Assembly: GCF_030124375.1 (NCBI RefSeq)
Contig: NZ_JASKLS010000003.1
Span: 417,337-481,336, forward strand
Length of the DNA: 64,000 nt
Source: Sinorhizobium sp. 6-70
GTDB lineage: Bacteria; Pseudomonadota; Alphaproteobacteria; Rhizobiales; Rhizobiaceae
Reading direction: 5' to 3'
Shown here: positions 1 to 8,103 of the stretch, piece by piece
Layout: each line of letters begins with the position of its first letter
Position numbering within the stretch: the stretch's first letter is position 1
Position numbers and translations under genes: made by a program
Notes under the pieces: model-generated
Database searches by the model: none
Told to the model about the DNA's origin: nothing
What the model saw: only the letters and a program-made list of their open reading frames with translations

Positions 1-49
1 GGCGTTTGTGGATGAAATCCGCAGGCGGTTCAATTTGCATGGAGCGGCA

Positions 50-799
50 ATGGAAACCGATATCTTCATCGAACTGGTCGGCAGGGAACTTACCGGCGCG
101 GCTCCCGGTTCGCCGCTCTACAAGCGACTGAAGTCGGCGATCGAGGCCGCAATCCGCTCCAACGCTTTGAGAGCGGGTGCAGCCCTACCGGGCGAGCGCG
201 TTATTGCCGATGCATTTTCGCTCTCCCGCGTGACCGTGCGAAAAGCGCTCGCCTTGCTTGAAGAGGAGGGATTGCTCAATCGCCGGCATGGCTTCCGCAC
301 GGAAGTTGGGTCGCGCGTTGAAAAATCCCTGTCGACGCTGACGAGCTTTTCCGAGGACATACGCGCACGCGGACTGACGCCCGGATGTATCTGGCTTTCC
401 AAGCAGATAAGCCGGCCTTCGCCGGCCGAGATGATGGCATTGGGTGTTGCCGGAAACACCAATGTCGTTCGCATGAAACGGGTTCGAACCGCCGATTCCG
501 CGCCGATCGCAGTCGAGATTTCCGCGGTACCGGCTCGCTTCTTGCCGTCTCCGGATCTCGTCGGCGATTCCCTCTACGAGGCATTGGAGGCGCGTGGCTT
601 TCTGCCTCAGCGCGCGATCCAGAGAATGCGATCGAGAGCAGCTAGCGAGGAGGATGCCCAGCACCTCAATTGCGACCCCGGCGCGCCGCTGCTGATCACC
701 GAGCGGCGCTGTTTTCTCGGTGATGGTCAGATCGTCGAATACTGCGAGACGCGCTACAAGGGCGATGTCTACGATTTCGTGTTCGAGCTGCAACGATGA
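50..799 (+). CDS. GntR/HutC-family transcriptional regulator of the amino-sugar locus
   Basis: A DNA-binding repressor or activator of about 249 residues. The N-terminal winged helix-turn-helix (about residues 20-85) shows the GntR pattern: PLYKRLKSAI, then PGERVIADAFSLSRVTVRKAL. The rest (about 90-245) is a UTRA effector domain of the HutC subfamily, which usually binds a sugar phosphate or small acid. The reading frame is open to a GTG at 8, but the ATG at 50 has GGAG six bases upstream and gives normal family length, so it is preferred. It lies 60 bp ahead of the NanE-NanK gene in the same direction, and a candidate inverted-repeat operator lies in that gap. Control of the downstream genes is inferred. 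Confidence 0.85.
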   Translation: METDIFIELVGRELTGAAPGSPLYKRLKSAIEAAIRSNALRAGAALPGERVIADAFSLSRVTVRKALALLEEEGLLNRRHGFRTEVGSRVEKSLSTLTSFSEDIRARGLTPGCIWLSKQISRPSPAEMMALGVAGNTNVVRMKRVRTADSAPIAVEISAVPARFLPSPDLVGDSLYEALEARGFLPQRAIQRMRSRAASEEDAQHLNCDPGAPLLITERRCFLGDGQIVEYCETRYKGDVYDFVFELQR

Positions 800-830
800 T
801 ACCAGTCATAAACTGGTTGTATTCTGGTAT
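799..830. promoter_or_regulatory. Candidate GntR operator upstream of nanE-nanK
   Basis: ACCAGT (801-806) and ACTGGT (812-817) form an inverted repeat with a 5-base spacer. A further CTGGTAT half-site at 824-830 mirrors ATACCAG at 799-805. The cluster sits just after the GntR gene stop and about 30 bp before the NanE-NanK start, where a UTRA-type regulator would bind. Binding is inferred. Confidence 0.45.
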
Positions 831-859
831 TTTCTATCTATCGTGATGCCGGAGAGGGA

Positions 860-2395
860 GTGTCACGATTGCAGCGCGCAGACATAAGGAACGGCCTGAT
901 CGTCTCATGCCAGCCGGTTCCGGCCGGCCCGATGGACAACGCCGAATTCGTGAAGGGGTTTGCCAAGGCGGCGATCGATGCCGGCGCTCGGGCGCTGCGG
1001 ATTGAATCCGTCGCCTATGTCAGGGCTGTACGTTCCGCCGTCACAGTGCCGATCATCGGTATCGTCAAACGCGATCTTTCCGACAGCCCGGTGCGCATCA
1101 CGCCCTATGTCTCCGATGCCGAGGCTCTTGCGGATGCCGGTGCGGACGTCGTTGCTTTCGATGCAACAGACCGGGTGCGCCCGGCCGGTATCGAGGCGCT
1201 CGTGCGGGCCGTAAAGGCGAAGGGCAAGCTGACGATGGCCGATTGCTCCTCGCTGGAGGATGCCGCGCACGCGCTCGCCGCCGGGGTGGACTTTGTCGGC
1301 ACGACGCTCTCGGGATATGTGGGCGGCCCCGAACCGGTCGATCCGGACATAGATCTCATTGCGGCGATGCGGAGGCTCACTCCTTACGTCATTGCCGAGG
1401 GACGCATCCGCTCGCCGGAACAGGCGGCCGCCGCCGTCAAAGCCGGCGCCTACGCCGTCGTGGTGGGGTCGGCTATCACCCGCACGGAGCACGTAACGGC
1501 GTGGTTTCATGAAGCCTTGGCGAAAGCCTACACCAGGCAGGATGGAAGGTCGGCGGAATCCGTGCTCGCGGTCGACATCGGCGGCACCAAGACGATGGCG
1601 GCGCTGGTCAAAGGCGCCGTTATTGCCGATGAGATTCTCGTTCCGACGGCACGCGAGGCGGGGCCCGACGCATGGCTCGAAGCCGTTGCCGAGCGTACCG
1701 CGCAATGGCGCGGCCGTTATGCCCGTATCGGCTTTGCGGTCACCGGTCTCGTTCAGGACGGGCGTTGGTCGGCGCTCAATCCGGCGACACTCGGCATTCC
1801 CCACGGCTATTCGCTGGTCGAGAGGGCGACACGTCTGTTCGGCAAGCCGGTCTTCGCCATGAACGACGCGCAGGCAGCCGCCTGGGGCGAATATAAATTC
1901 GGCGCCGGCTCCGGTGAAAACCTCGTCTTTCTGACCATCTCGACTGGGATTGGCGGCGGGATCGTCATCAACGGACGGCCGCTGCCGGGGCTTGCAGGTC
2001 ATTTCGGTCTCATTCGCGGCCCGTCCCAGGGCCGGTCTCCCTTGGAGGACGAGACGTCCGGGCGGTGGATTACAGTGGAGGCGCTGAAGGCCGGCCACGA
2101 AGCGGAAGCCGCCAAGGTTTTCGAAAGTGCGAGGCAGGGCGCGCCATGGGCGCGGGCGATCGTTTCGCAATCTGCGCTGCGCGCGGCAACGCTCTGTCGC
2201 GACATTCAATTGATGCTCGATCCGAACCAGATCGTCATCGGTGGCGGCATCGGCCTTGCTGCCGGCTACATCGATGAGATGCGCGAACATCTGAAGGACG
2301 TTGCGCCGCGTCTCGCCCCACGTCTCGTCGCGGCCAAGCTCGGCAGCCGCGCCGGCATCATCGGCGTCGCCGACCTCGCGGGAGAGGGCGGGTAG
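860..2395 (+). CDS. nanEK: Fused N-acetylmannosamine-6-phosphate 2-epimerase / N-acetylmannosamine kinase
   Basis: A 511-residue bifunctional enzyme of sialic acid and N-acetylmannosamine breakdown. Residues about 10-225 are a NanE TIM barrel (GLIVSCQPV, GIVKRDL with the catalytic Lys, AEGRI, VVGSAITR), which converts ManNAc-6-P to GlcNAc-6-P. Residues about 233-505 are a ROK-family sugar kinase (VDIGGTKT phosphate loop, ND catalytic Asp in FAMNDAQAA). The usual ROK zinc cysteines (CxCGxxGC) are missing; the matching stretch is GHFGLIRGPSQGRS. The start is a GTG with GGAG five bases before it. The fusion order matches the pathway order, kinase product to epimerase substrate. It probably forms one transcription unit with the importer genes that follow. 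Confidence 0.9.
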   Translation: MSRLQRADIRNGLIVSCQPVPAGPMDNAEFVKGFAKAAIDAGARALRIESVAYVRAVRSAVTVPIIGIVKRDLSDSPVRITPYVSDAEALADAGADVVAFDATDRVRPAGIEALVRAVKAKGKLTMADCSSLEDAAHALAAGVDFVGTTLSGYVGGPEPVDPDIDLIAAMRRLTPYVIAEGRIRSPEQAAAAVKAGAYAVVVGSAITRTEHVTAWFHEALAKAYTRQDGRSAESVLAVDIGGTKTMAALVKGAVIADEILVPTAREAGPDAWLEAVAERTAQWRGRYARIGFAVTGLVQDGRWSALNPATLGIPHGYSLVERATRLFGKPVFAMNDAQAAAWGEYKFGAGSGENLVFLTISTGIGGGIVINGRPLPGLAGHFGLIRGPSQGRSPLEDETSGRWITVEALKAGHEAEAAKVFESARQGAPWARAIVSQSALRAATLCRDIQLMLDPNQIVIGGGIGLAAGYIDEMREHLKDVAPRLAPRLVAAKLGSRAGIIGVADLAGEGG

Positions 2396-2449
2396 CGACG
2401 CTGCTTCGCATGCATTCGAACCGTCAAAAGACTAAGAAAGGGAACAACG

Positions 2450-3781
2450 ATGAAACTGAACAGGACGTCTTTTTCGGCTGCGGCCATTCTTCTCGCAAGC
2501 GTTGCCCTGCCGGGCATTTCCCATGCAACCGTCACAGTCCTTGGTTGGCCGGGCGGTTCGGAGGAGACCGCCTTGCGTGCGACCGTCGAGGCCTATAACG
2601 CCCAGTCGGGCATTGCCGACGCAGACAAGGTCGAGCTGCTCTTCTTCAACCGCGACGGTTTCTACGACAAATTGCAGGCGGACATGGCGGCCGGCTCCAA
2701 CGCCTTCGATGTCAATCTCGTCGCGACCTATTCGATCGGCCGCTACGCGCCTTACATGGAACCGGTCGATCTCGGCGCCGATGCTGGCAAGGTGTTCGGC
2801 GAGTCCGTCCTGAAGACGATGCAGTTCGACGGCAAACAGTATGGTGTGCCGACCGACCTGTCTCTGCATTTCATGTATTACCGCAAGGACCTCGTCGACG
2901 CGCTGATGCAGGACGATGCCGCCAAGAAGAAATATGCGGAAATCGCCAAGGAGCATCTCGGCAAGGATCTGCAGCCGAAGGATCCGGACAGCTGGACCTG
3001 GGACGATTGGGCGGCGACGACGCTTTATTTCAGCAAGCAGGTGAATTCCGACAGCCCGGTGCGCTACGGCACGGTGCTGCAGATGAAGAACCTGCTTTTC
3101 AACATGATGGTCTTCCAGTCGCTGCCGCGTTCCTACGGTGCGGACTGGACGGACAAGGACGGCAACGTCACGGTCGATTCCGACGCCTACAAGACCGGGC
3201 TGGAGCTTTACAGGAAGCTCTACGACGCCGGTGCCTCGCCGAAAGATTCGCTCAGCTACGAATATGCGGAGACAAACGCGGCCTTTGGCGCCGGCCAGGC
3301 GGCGACAGCGCTGCAATGGAACGCCGCGGCCGCTGATTTGACCAATGCGGAGAAGACCCCTGCGGTTGCTGCTGTCACCGGCATCGTCGCGCCTCCGGCA
3401 GGCCCGAATGGCCGCGCCGACCATATCCACGGCCTCGGTCTCGGCCTTAACAAGAATGCCAAGAACAAGGAAGGTGCCGTCAAGTTCCTGAAATGGCTGG
3501 CCACCGAAGATGCCGCTCTGCTTTATGCCCGCAGCGGCGGTTCGCCCGCGCTTGCCCCCGACGTTGCGGCCAAGGTTTCAAACGAGCGACCGGACCTCGT
3601 CAAGCTCGGGGAATTCGCCAGCCAATACGGCTACGTGATGAACGGCGCCACCTCGGCAAACGCGCTTTCGATCTACGAACTGCAGGCAAAGGAATTCACC
3701 GGCTACTGGGCTGGTCAGCAAAGTCTGGAAGATGCGCTGGCGCACACCAAGACCGGCATGCAGGATCTGCTGAAGAAATAA
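2450..3781 (+). CDS. Sugar ABC transporter, periplasmic substrate-binding protein
   Basis: A 443-residue cluster-B (UgpB/MalE-like, SBP_bac_1) binding protein. An N-terminal signal peptide ending near SHA precedes the mature TVTVLGWPGG. The body has the usual two-lobe features, such as GVPTDLSLHFMYYRKD and the C-terminal FLKWLATEDAALLYARSGGSP. The ATG follows AAAGGGA by 8 bases. It is 54 bp downstream of NanE-NanK and followed by two permeases, so the natural reading is uptake of an amino sugar or a ManNAc/sialic-type substrate. The substrate cannot be read from the sequence. No ATP-binding subunit is in this cluster. Confidence 0.85.
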   Translation: MKLNRTSFSAAAILLASVALPGISHATVTVLGWPGGSEETALRATVEAYNAQSGIADADKVELLFFNRDGFYDKLQADMAAGSNAFDVNLVATYSIGRYAPYMEPVDLGADAGKVFGESVLKTMQFDGKQYGVPTDLSLHFMYYRKDLVDALMQDDAAKKKYAEIAKEHLGKDLQPKDPDSWTWDDWAATTLYFSKQVNSDSPVRYGTVLQMKNLLFNMMVFQSLPRSYGADWTDKDGNVTVDSDAYKTGLELYRKLYDAGASPKDSLSYEYAETNAAFGAGQAATALQWNAAAADLTNAEKTPAVAAVTGIVAPPAGPNGRADHIHGLGLGLNKNAKNKEGAVKFLKWLATEDAALLYARSGGSPALAPDVAAKVSNERPDLVKLGEFASQYGYVMNGATSANALSIYELQAKEFTGYWAGQQSLEDALAHTKTGMQDLLKK

Positions 3782-3786
3782 TTTGA

Positions 3787-3818
3787 GCCGGACGCTGGGC
3801 AACAGCGTGGCGTCCGGC
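3787..3818 (+). promoter_or_regulatory. Intra-operon stem-loop after the binding-protein gene
   Basis: GCCGGACGC (3787-3795) pairs perfectly with GCGTCCGGC (3810-3818). There is no T-run, so it is unlikely to be a full terminator. Hairpins at this place commonly stabilise the binding-protein mRNA relative to the permease part, which would fit here. Confidence 0.5.
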
Positions 3819-3829
3819 GCATCTGGCGG

Positions 3830-4702
3830 ATGGAAATGGCTATCGTAAACCGCGCCGAAGGCAGAGCCTATCTCACACCGCTCGTGGGTTTCCTACTGTT
3901 TTTTCTGGGTTTTCCTGCGGCGGTCAATCTCGTCTATTCGATCTCGACGGTCTCATTCGAGACATTGCGCAGTCCGAGCCTCACCGGCTTCGGCAATTAC
4001 GCCGCGGTGCTTGCCGACCGCGAATTCTGGGGCGCCGTCTCCTTTTCCATGCGCTTCGGTGTTCTGACGGCTCTCGCAGAGTGCTTGATCGGACTCTTTC
4101 TTGCGGTCTTCCTCACGCCGCTGCTGGCGAGGCGTTCCTACCTGATGGCGCCGTTGATGCTGCCGCTGATGGTGGCCCCGGCGATGATCGGCCTCATGTA
4201 CCGGCTCGTCCTGCACGAGTTCGCTGGCCCGGTGCCCTATTATCTGTTCGAATGGTTCGGTGACAGCCCGGCCTTCCTCGACGTCGACAACGCCTTCCGC
4301 ACGCTGCTCGTTGTCGAAATCCTGCAGTGGACGCCATTCGCCTTCCTGCTCTTTTACATGGCCTATGCGGCGATACCGCTCGAGGTACGCGAGGCCGCCT
4401 CGCTCGATGGCGCGTCGGCCCTGAAGGCGCTCTGGTGGATCGAATTGCCGCTGATGCTGCCGACGCTGGTGATTGCCTTCTTCATCCGCTTCATCGATGG
4501 CTTCCGTGTCTTCGACAACGTCTATGCACTCACCGGCAGCGGGGCGGGCGGATCGACGACGTCGCTCTCGATCTACATCTACCAGGCCTTCTTCAAGGGC
4601 GGGGCGATCGGCAAGGCTGTTGCGGCATCCGTCGTCCTTTTCCTGGCGTCGCTCGCCGTGCTTTACGGCCTCAACTGGATAACCGGCCGCGGGAGGCGCT
4701 GA
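3830..4702 (+). CDS. Sugar ABC transporter permease (MalF/UgpA type)
   Basis: A 290-residue inner-membrane permease with about six transmembrane segments. The conserved binding-protein-dependent transport loop is present as EAASLDGASALKALWWIELPLM (about residues 187-208), which contacts the ATPase. It follows the binding protein by 48 bp and precedes its partner permease by 3 bp. Two in-frame ATGs, at 3830 and 3836, are possible starts. Substrate specificity is inferred only from the neighbouring NanE-NanK gene. Confidence 0.85.
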   Translation: MEMAIVNRAEGRAYLTPLVGFLLFFLGFPAAVNLVYSISTVSFETLRSPSLTGFGNYAAVLADREFWGAVSFSMRFGVLTALAECLIGLFLAVFLTPLLARRSYLMAPLMLPLMVAPAMIGLMYRLVLHEFAGPVPYYLFEWFGDSPAFLDVDNAFRTLLVVEILQWTPFAFLLFYMAYAAIPLEVREAASLDGASALKALWWIELPLMLPTLVIAFFIRFIDGFRVFDNVYALTGSGAGGSTTSLSIYIYQAFFKGGAIGKAVAASVVLFLASLAVLYGLNWITGRGRR

Positions 4703-4705
4703 TCG

Positions 4706-5527
4706 ATGCTCAACCTGCTGCGCTGGCTTGTCTTCTCGATCGCCGTGCTCGCGATGAACTTTCCCGTCATTGTCACGGTGATCACGTCCCTCAAGAGCGC
4801 GCGCGAACTGTCGTTCAATCCCGGGTTCTGGATCGGCGAACCGACGCTTGAAAATTACATGCGGGTGCTTGGCGAGACCGACCGATTCAACATCTACAGC
4901 TATCTCTTCAACAGCACCGTCGCTTCGCTGATCGGTACGGGACTGGCGATCGCGCTCGCCTTTCCGGCCGCCTACGCCATCGCCCGGAGCGAAGCGGGGA
5001 AGCGCACGCTGCTGCCGCTCATCATCAATTTGCGTGCTGTGCCGCTCATCATTTTCGCGATCCCGCTCTATATGATGTACCAGTGGTTGGGGCTGCTCGA
5101 CACGCAGCTCGGCCTCGGCCTGATCCTGACGATCGTCAACACGCCGCTGGCGCTCGTCATCCTCGTCAATGCGATCTCCGACGTGCCGGCCGAGCTGGAC
5201 GAGGCGGCAAAGATGGACGGCGCCAGCTCCCGGCAGGTCATGCTGATCATCATCCGTCCGGTGGTGCGCCCGGCGCTCGTCACGACCTTCATCTTCGGGT
5301 TCATCACGGCCTGGAACGAATTCCTTTTCGGCCTGATGCTGACGACGAGCCGGGCGGTGCCGATGACGGTCGGAGCGTCATTCTTCTTCGCCGCGAGCGG
5401 GGGAGGCGTGCAATGGGGCACCGCCTCAGCCGTCATGGTGCTCGGGGCACTGCCCCCCGCGTTGCTGGGCCTGTTGATGTACCGGCAGATCTCGGCGTCT
5501 TTGACCGCGGGTGCAGTGAAGGGTTAG
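4706..5527 (+). CDS. Sugar ABC transporter permease (MalG/UgpE type)
   Basis: A 273-residue inner-membrane permease, partner of the preceding one. It has about six transmembrane segments and the EAA loop DEAAKMDGASSRQVMLIII (about residues 168-186). The ATG follows GGAGG by about 10 bases, and that ribosome site overlaps the end of the previous gene, suggesting translational coupling. It is the last gene of the locus; a repeat and an insertion sequence follow. With no ATPase gene here, the transporter must use an ATPase encoded elsewhere, such as a shared MsmK/UgpC-type subunit. Confidence 0.85.
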   Translation: MLNLLRWLVFSIAVLAMNFPVIVTVITSLKSARELSFNPGFWIGEPTLENYMRVLGETDRFNIYSYLFNSTVASLIGTGLAIALAFPAAYAIARSEAGKRTLLPLIINLRAVPLIIFAIPLYMMYQWLGLLDTQLGLGLILTIVNTPLALVILVNAISDVPAELDEAAKMDGASSRQVMLIIIRPVVRPALVTTFIFGFITAWNEFLFGLMLTTSRAVPMTVGASFFFAASGGGVQWGTASAVMVLGALPPALLGLLMYRQISASLTAGAVKG

Positions 5528-5542
5528 GCCGGCGACTGCTGC

Positions 5543-5647
5543 TTAGATCATTTCATTGTTTCATTGAAACAGCGAAATAATCTAACTCTTTGAAACTACG
5601 CAATTCCGGACGGAAAACCGTTACACACTTTTCCTGGAATTGCTCTA
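5543..5647. repeat. Intergenic palindromic repeat, family A, copy 1
   Basis: A roughly 105-bp element beginning TTAGATCATTTC and ending TGGAATTGCTCTA(G). It contains the palindrome GTTTCATTGAAAC and the paired segments CAATTCCGGACGGAAAACCG / TTTTCCTGGAATTG. Three more copies occur in the window (11886-11989, 33309-33414, 44864-44964). It is similar to the RIME-type intergenic mosaic elements of Sinorhizobium; the exact family name is uncertain. An insertion sequence sits directly at its CTAG end. Confidence 0.85.
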
Positions 5648-6486
5648 GGCTCCAGACTCAATTGGTCCACCAGATGACGATAGCGGCGATGTGGACGGCG
5701 GCCTGGAAGTTTGTGGCGAGCTTGTCGTAGCGGGTGGCGATCCGCCGCCAATCCTTGAGACGGCAGAACATCCGCTCGATGACGTTGCGCTGGCGATAGG
5801 CCCTTGCATCGAAGGGATGGCGGCGCTTTCTGGTCGGGTTGTTGGGAATGACCGGAATGGTGCCGCGTCCGGTCAGATACTGGCGCAGGGCATCGCTGTC
5901 GTAGGCGGTGTCGGCAGCGAGGAAATAGGCGGGTGGCAGGTGCTGGAGCAACGGCCCGGCGGCGCGCACATCGCCCATCTGCCCCGGCGAGATCTGCAGA
6001 CCGAGCGGCCGGCCGCGACCGTCTACGACGGCGTGGATTTTCGTCGTCCGGCCGCCGCGGGAGCGACCAATCGCCTGCGTCTGCGCCCCCCTTTTCCACC
6101 AGCGGCCGAGCGATGGACCTTCGCGGTGGTACTGTCGATCATCTGCATGTCGCAGGGACTGGCCGCGACCAGGGCCGAGAACAGCTTCTGCCACAGGCCG
6201 CGGCCGGCCCAACGATGAAAGCGGTTGTAAATCGTGGTTGGCGGGCCATAGACGGCCGGGCAATCCTGCCAACGGCAGCCGACACGCAACACATGGACAA
6301 TGCCGCTGATGACGCGGCGGTCATCGACCCGGCGCGCACCGGGCCGGTTCTTCGGCAGCAGTGGTTCGATAACCGACCATTGCTGATCGCTCAGCCAGAA
6401 TTCGCTTCCCATGCTTCAACTCCGTTATCTCGGAATAGAATCATGGAAATCAAATGCCATCAATAGGCTGATTGAGTTTTGACCCT
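5648..6486 (-). mobile_element. IS5-family (IS427-like) insertion sequence
   Basis: About 839 bp, bounded by imperfect inverted ends: GGCTCCAGACTCAATT on the left, and the complement of the right end reads GGGTCAAAACTCAATC (12 of 16 identical). TA flanks both sides (5646-5647 and 6487-6488), the usual short target duplication. It carries one transposase split over two frames. Exact ends are uncertain by a base or two. It separates repeat copy A1 from the stop codon of the HbpS-like gene. Confidence 0.85.
5658..6412 (-). CDS. IS5-family transposase in two overlapping frames (programmed -1 frameshift)
   Basis: The first frame (6412 down to 6023) starts MGSEFWLSDQQWSVIEPLLP, a DUF4096-type N-terminus, and includes the first catalytic Asp in MQMIDSTTAKVHR. 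The second frame (down to 5658) carries the DDE part: TTKIHAVVDGRGRPL, LAADTAYDSDALR and the Y(2)R(3)E(6)R-like signature RQRNVIERMFCRLKDWR. The frames join at the run AAAAGGGGGG near 6088-6097, where slipping back one base changes frame. This is a common way for this IS group to make full-length transposase, so the element may be active. Accidental mutation is the alternative but is less likely given intact domains. Confidence 0.85.
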
Positions 6487-6905
6487 TAGACCGGATCGGC
6501 GTCGATTGCCTTCAGCGCGGCGCGAGCCACCTCGAAATCCTGCTCGCTCGTGCCGGAACCGACGCCGATAGCGCCGGCGAGTTTGCCGCCGAAGCGAATG
6601 GGAAGGCCGCCTGCAAGATGCGTCACGCCTCCCTGCGATGCGATCCCCGCGGCAACGCCGAATTCGACCGCCATTGCGCCTGTCGGCCCGTTGATCGAGG
6701 CTGCGGTGCGGGCCTTTGCGCGAGCCGTATGCATGCTCAGGTATTTCGCGCCGTCCATGCGGATGCTGGCGATCGTCTCGCCGCTCGCATCGACGATGAA
6801 GACGCATTGCGGGACGCCCATGGTTTCCGCGTGGCGCACGGCCGTCGCCAGGGCATTGATTGCGCCTTCGTGGGCAAGACTGATTGTCTCTTTGTAATTC
6901 GCCAT
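6486..6905 (-). CDS. HbpS/GlcG-family (DUF336) small protein
   Basis: A 139-residue protein of the HbpS-like/GlcG family: ISLAHEGAINALATAVRHA, VFIVDASGETIASIRMDGAKY, GGLPIRFGGKLAGAIGVGSGTSEQDFEVARAAL. Members bind haem or corrinoid-type ligands or accompany glycolate and diol metabolism; no specific role can be read here. The start at 6905 has AAGGAG seven bases upstream; the longer frame to 6995 lacks such a site. The stop codon TAA lies exactly at the insertion-sequence junction, so the 3' end was rebuilt by the insertion. No signal peptide is evident. Confidence 0.8.
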   Translation of the reverse strand: MANYKETISLAHEGAINALATAVRHAETMGVPQCVFIVDASGETIASIRMDGAKYLSMHTARAKARTAASINGPTGAMAVEFGVAAGIASQGGVTHLAGGLPIRFGGKLAGAIGVGSGTSEQDFEVARAALKAIDADPV

Positions 6906-7261
6906 TGTTTTCTCCTTGTTCGCCACGAGCCTACAGGGACAAGCGAAAGTGAGAATGCTCGTGTTCGGCGAAGCACTTTCGCTGCTGGGGAACAAGTCAG
7001 AGTGTCACGGTGGCTTGGTGACCGGAGACTATGTCGCGATCGGGGAGCAGGGAGGTCGTGGTGTTACCGGGCGGGGCGACAATTTGCAGCGTTCGCCGCT
7101 CAGCCGTTGGGACGGTCGCGTCAACAGCCAGACAGGTGCTATCTATGTGTATCCTTAAGCCGGTTTAAGGATAGAAACAGTCAGCGATTCAAGGTGCTGC
7201 GTCCCTTGCACATCGGATTGGAAGCGTGGCGCTATAGGGCGAAAACGAAAGGATAGGGCCG
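6906..7261. other. Divergent intergenic region with a partial family B repeat
   Basis: This gap lies between the HbpS-like gene (leftward) and the thioesterase gene (rightward), so it should hold both promoters. A degenerate part of repeat family B occupies about 7151-7210: CCTTAAGCCGGTTTAAGG palindrome followed by CAGCGATTCAAGGTGCTGCGTCC. I see no convincing gene in it. Confidence 0.55.
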
Positions 7262-7777
7262 ATGACATCGACGGAACAGGATGCGCGACGCCTTGAAATG
7301 ACGGTTCTGATGACGCCGGACATGGCCAACTTCAGTGGCAAAGTGCACGGCGGTGCGCTTCTGAATCTGCTCGATCGGGTAGCCTTTTCCTGTGCCTCGC
7401 GCTTTTCCAAGCAATATGCGGTGACGTTGTCCGTCGACCAGGTGATCTTCAAGGAGCCCATCCATGTGGGCGAACTGGTGACCTTCCGCGCCTCGATCAA
7501 TTATGCCGGCCGGACGTCCATGGAGGTTGGCATCCGCGTGGAGGCGGAAGATATCCGTGCCGGTACCCGGCGGCATACGAACTCCTGCTATTTCACCATG
7601 GTCGCCGTGGACAGTGGGGGCCGCCCGGTGGAGGTGCCGCAGTGGTGCCCCGAGACGGCAGCGGATCAACGCCGACATCGTGCGGCCGAGTTGCGCCGGA
7701 CGCTGAGGCGTGAGTTTGCCACCCGACTGGAGGCGGTTGCGAAAACCGGTCGCGACGTGGAAGGGGCAGGGGACTGA
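7262..7777 (+). CDS. Acyl-CoA thioesterase (hotdog fold, YciA/BACH type)
   Basis: A 171-residue cytoplasmic thioester hydrolase releasing CoA from acyl-CoA. The hotdog signature is clear: MANFSGKVHGGALLNLLDRVAF (family motif GxxHGGxLLxxxDxVA with the catalytic Asp, about residues 21-42), then TLSVDQVIFKEPIHVGELV and YAGRTSMEVGIRVEAED. The C-terminal 40 residues are basic and polar and look like a variable tail. The start ATG is at the 5' end of the frame. It stands alone. Substrate chain length is not deducible. Confidence 0.88.
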   Translation: MTSTEQDARRLEMTVLMTPDMANFSGKVHGGALLNLLDRVAFSCASRFSKQYAVTLSVDQVIFKEPIHVGELVTFRASINYAGRTSMEVGIRVEAEDIRAGTRRHTNSCYFTMVAVDSGGRPVEVPQWCPETAADQRRHRAAELRRTLRREFATRLEAVAKTGRDVEGAGD

Positions 7778-8103
7778 GACAATGGCACAGCAGGCGCGCG
7801 ATCTCGACATGACGCTGTTTTGATGGCCGTACGAGCGGTTTTCTGTCGCGAAGGATGTTGGCTTATCTCGCAGGGACCACGGCGGCCAATTCCTACCCAT
7901 AGGGGCGGCCGCGATTGACGAAATCTCGCGCGCATGAAGAGGCGGGGCCACAGGCGGGCCCCGAACCCAGGAGACCAAACGTTCTCATCCCGGCCGAAGC
8001 GGTCGGGTTGATGTAGATAAGCCAGCCATAAGCATCTGCTTTGCGGTCAGGCCAAGCGGCCAACCGCTTCAACCATCAGGCCGCAGAGCGTGGCCGGCTG
8101 GCC
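7778..8103. other. Non-coding gap after the thioesterase gene
   Basis: No supported gene. Immediately after the thioesterase stop a 13-codon frame (7782-7823) reads MAQQARDLDMTLF, resembling the N-terminal DARRLEMTVL of the thioesterase, then stops. It could be a trace of a duplicated thioesterase start or chance. The remainder lies between genes facing each other and may hold terminators, but none is convincing. Confidence 0.35.

Noticed and set aside
905-2290. 461-codon frame antisense to nanE-nanK
   Set aside because: Low-complexity Arg/Gly/Pro-rich shadow typical of GC-rich DNA; the opposite strand carries clear domains.
5543-5647. Reading the family A repeats as CRISPR or attachment sites
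   Set aside because: They are single dispersed copies, palindromic and without spacers or an integrase gene nearby.
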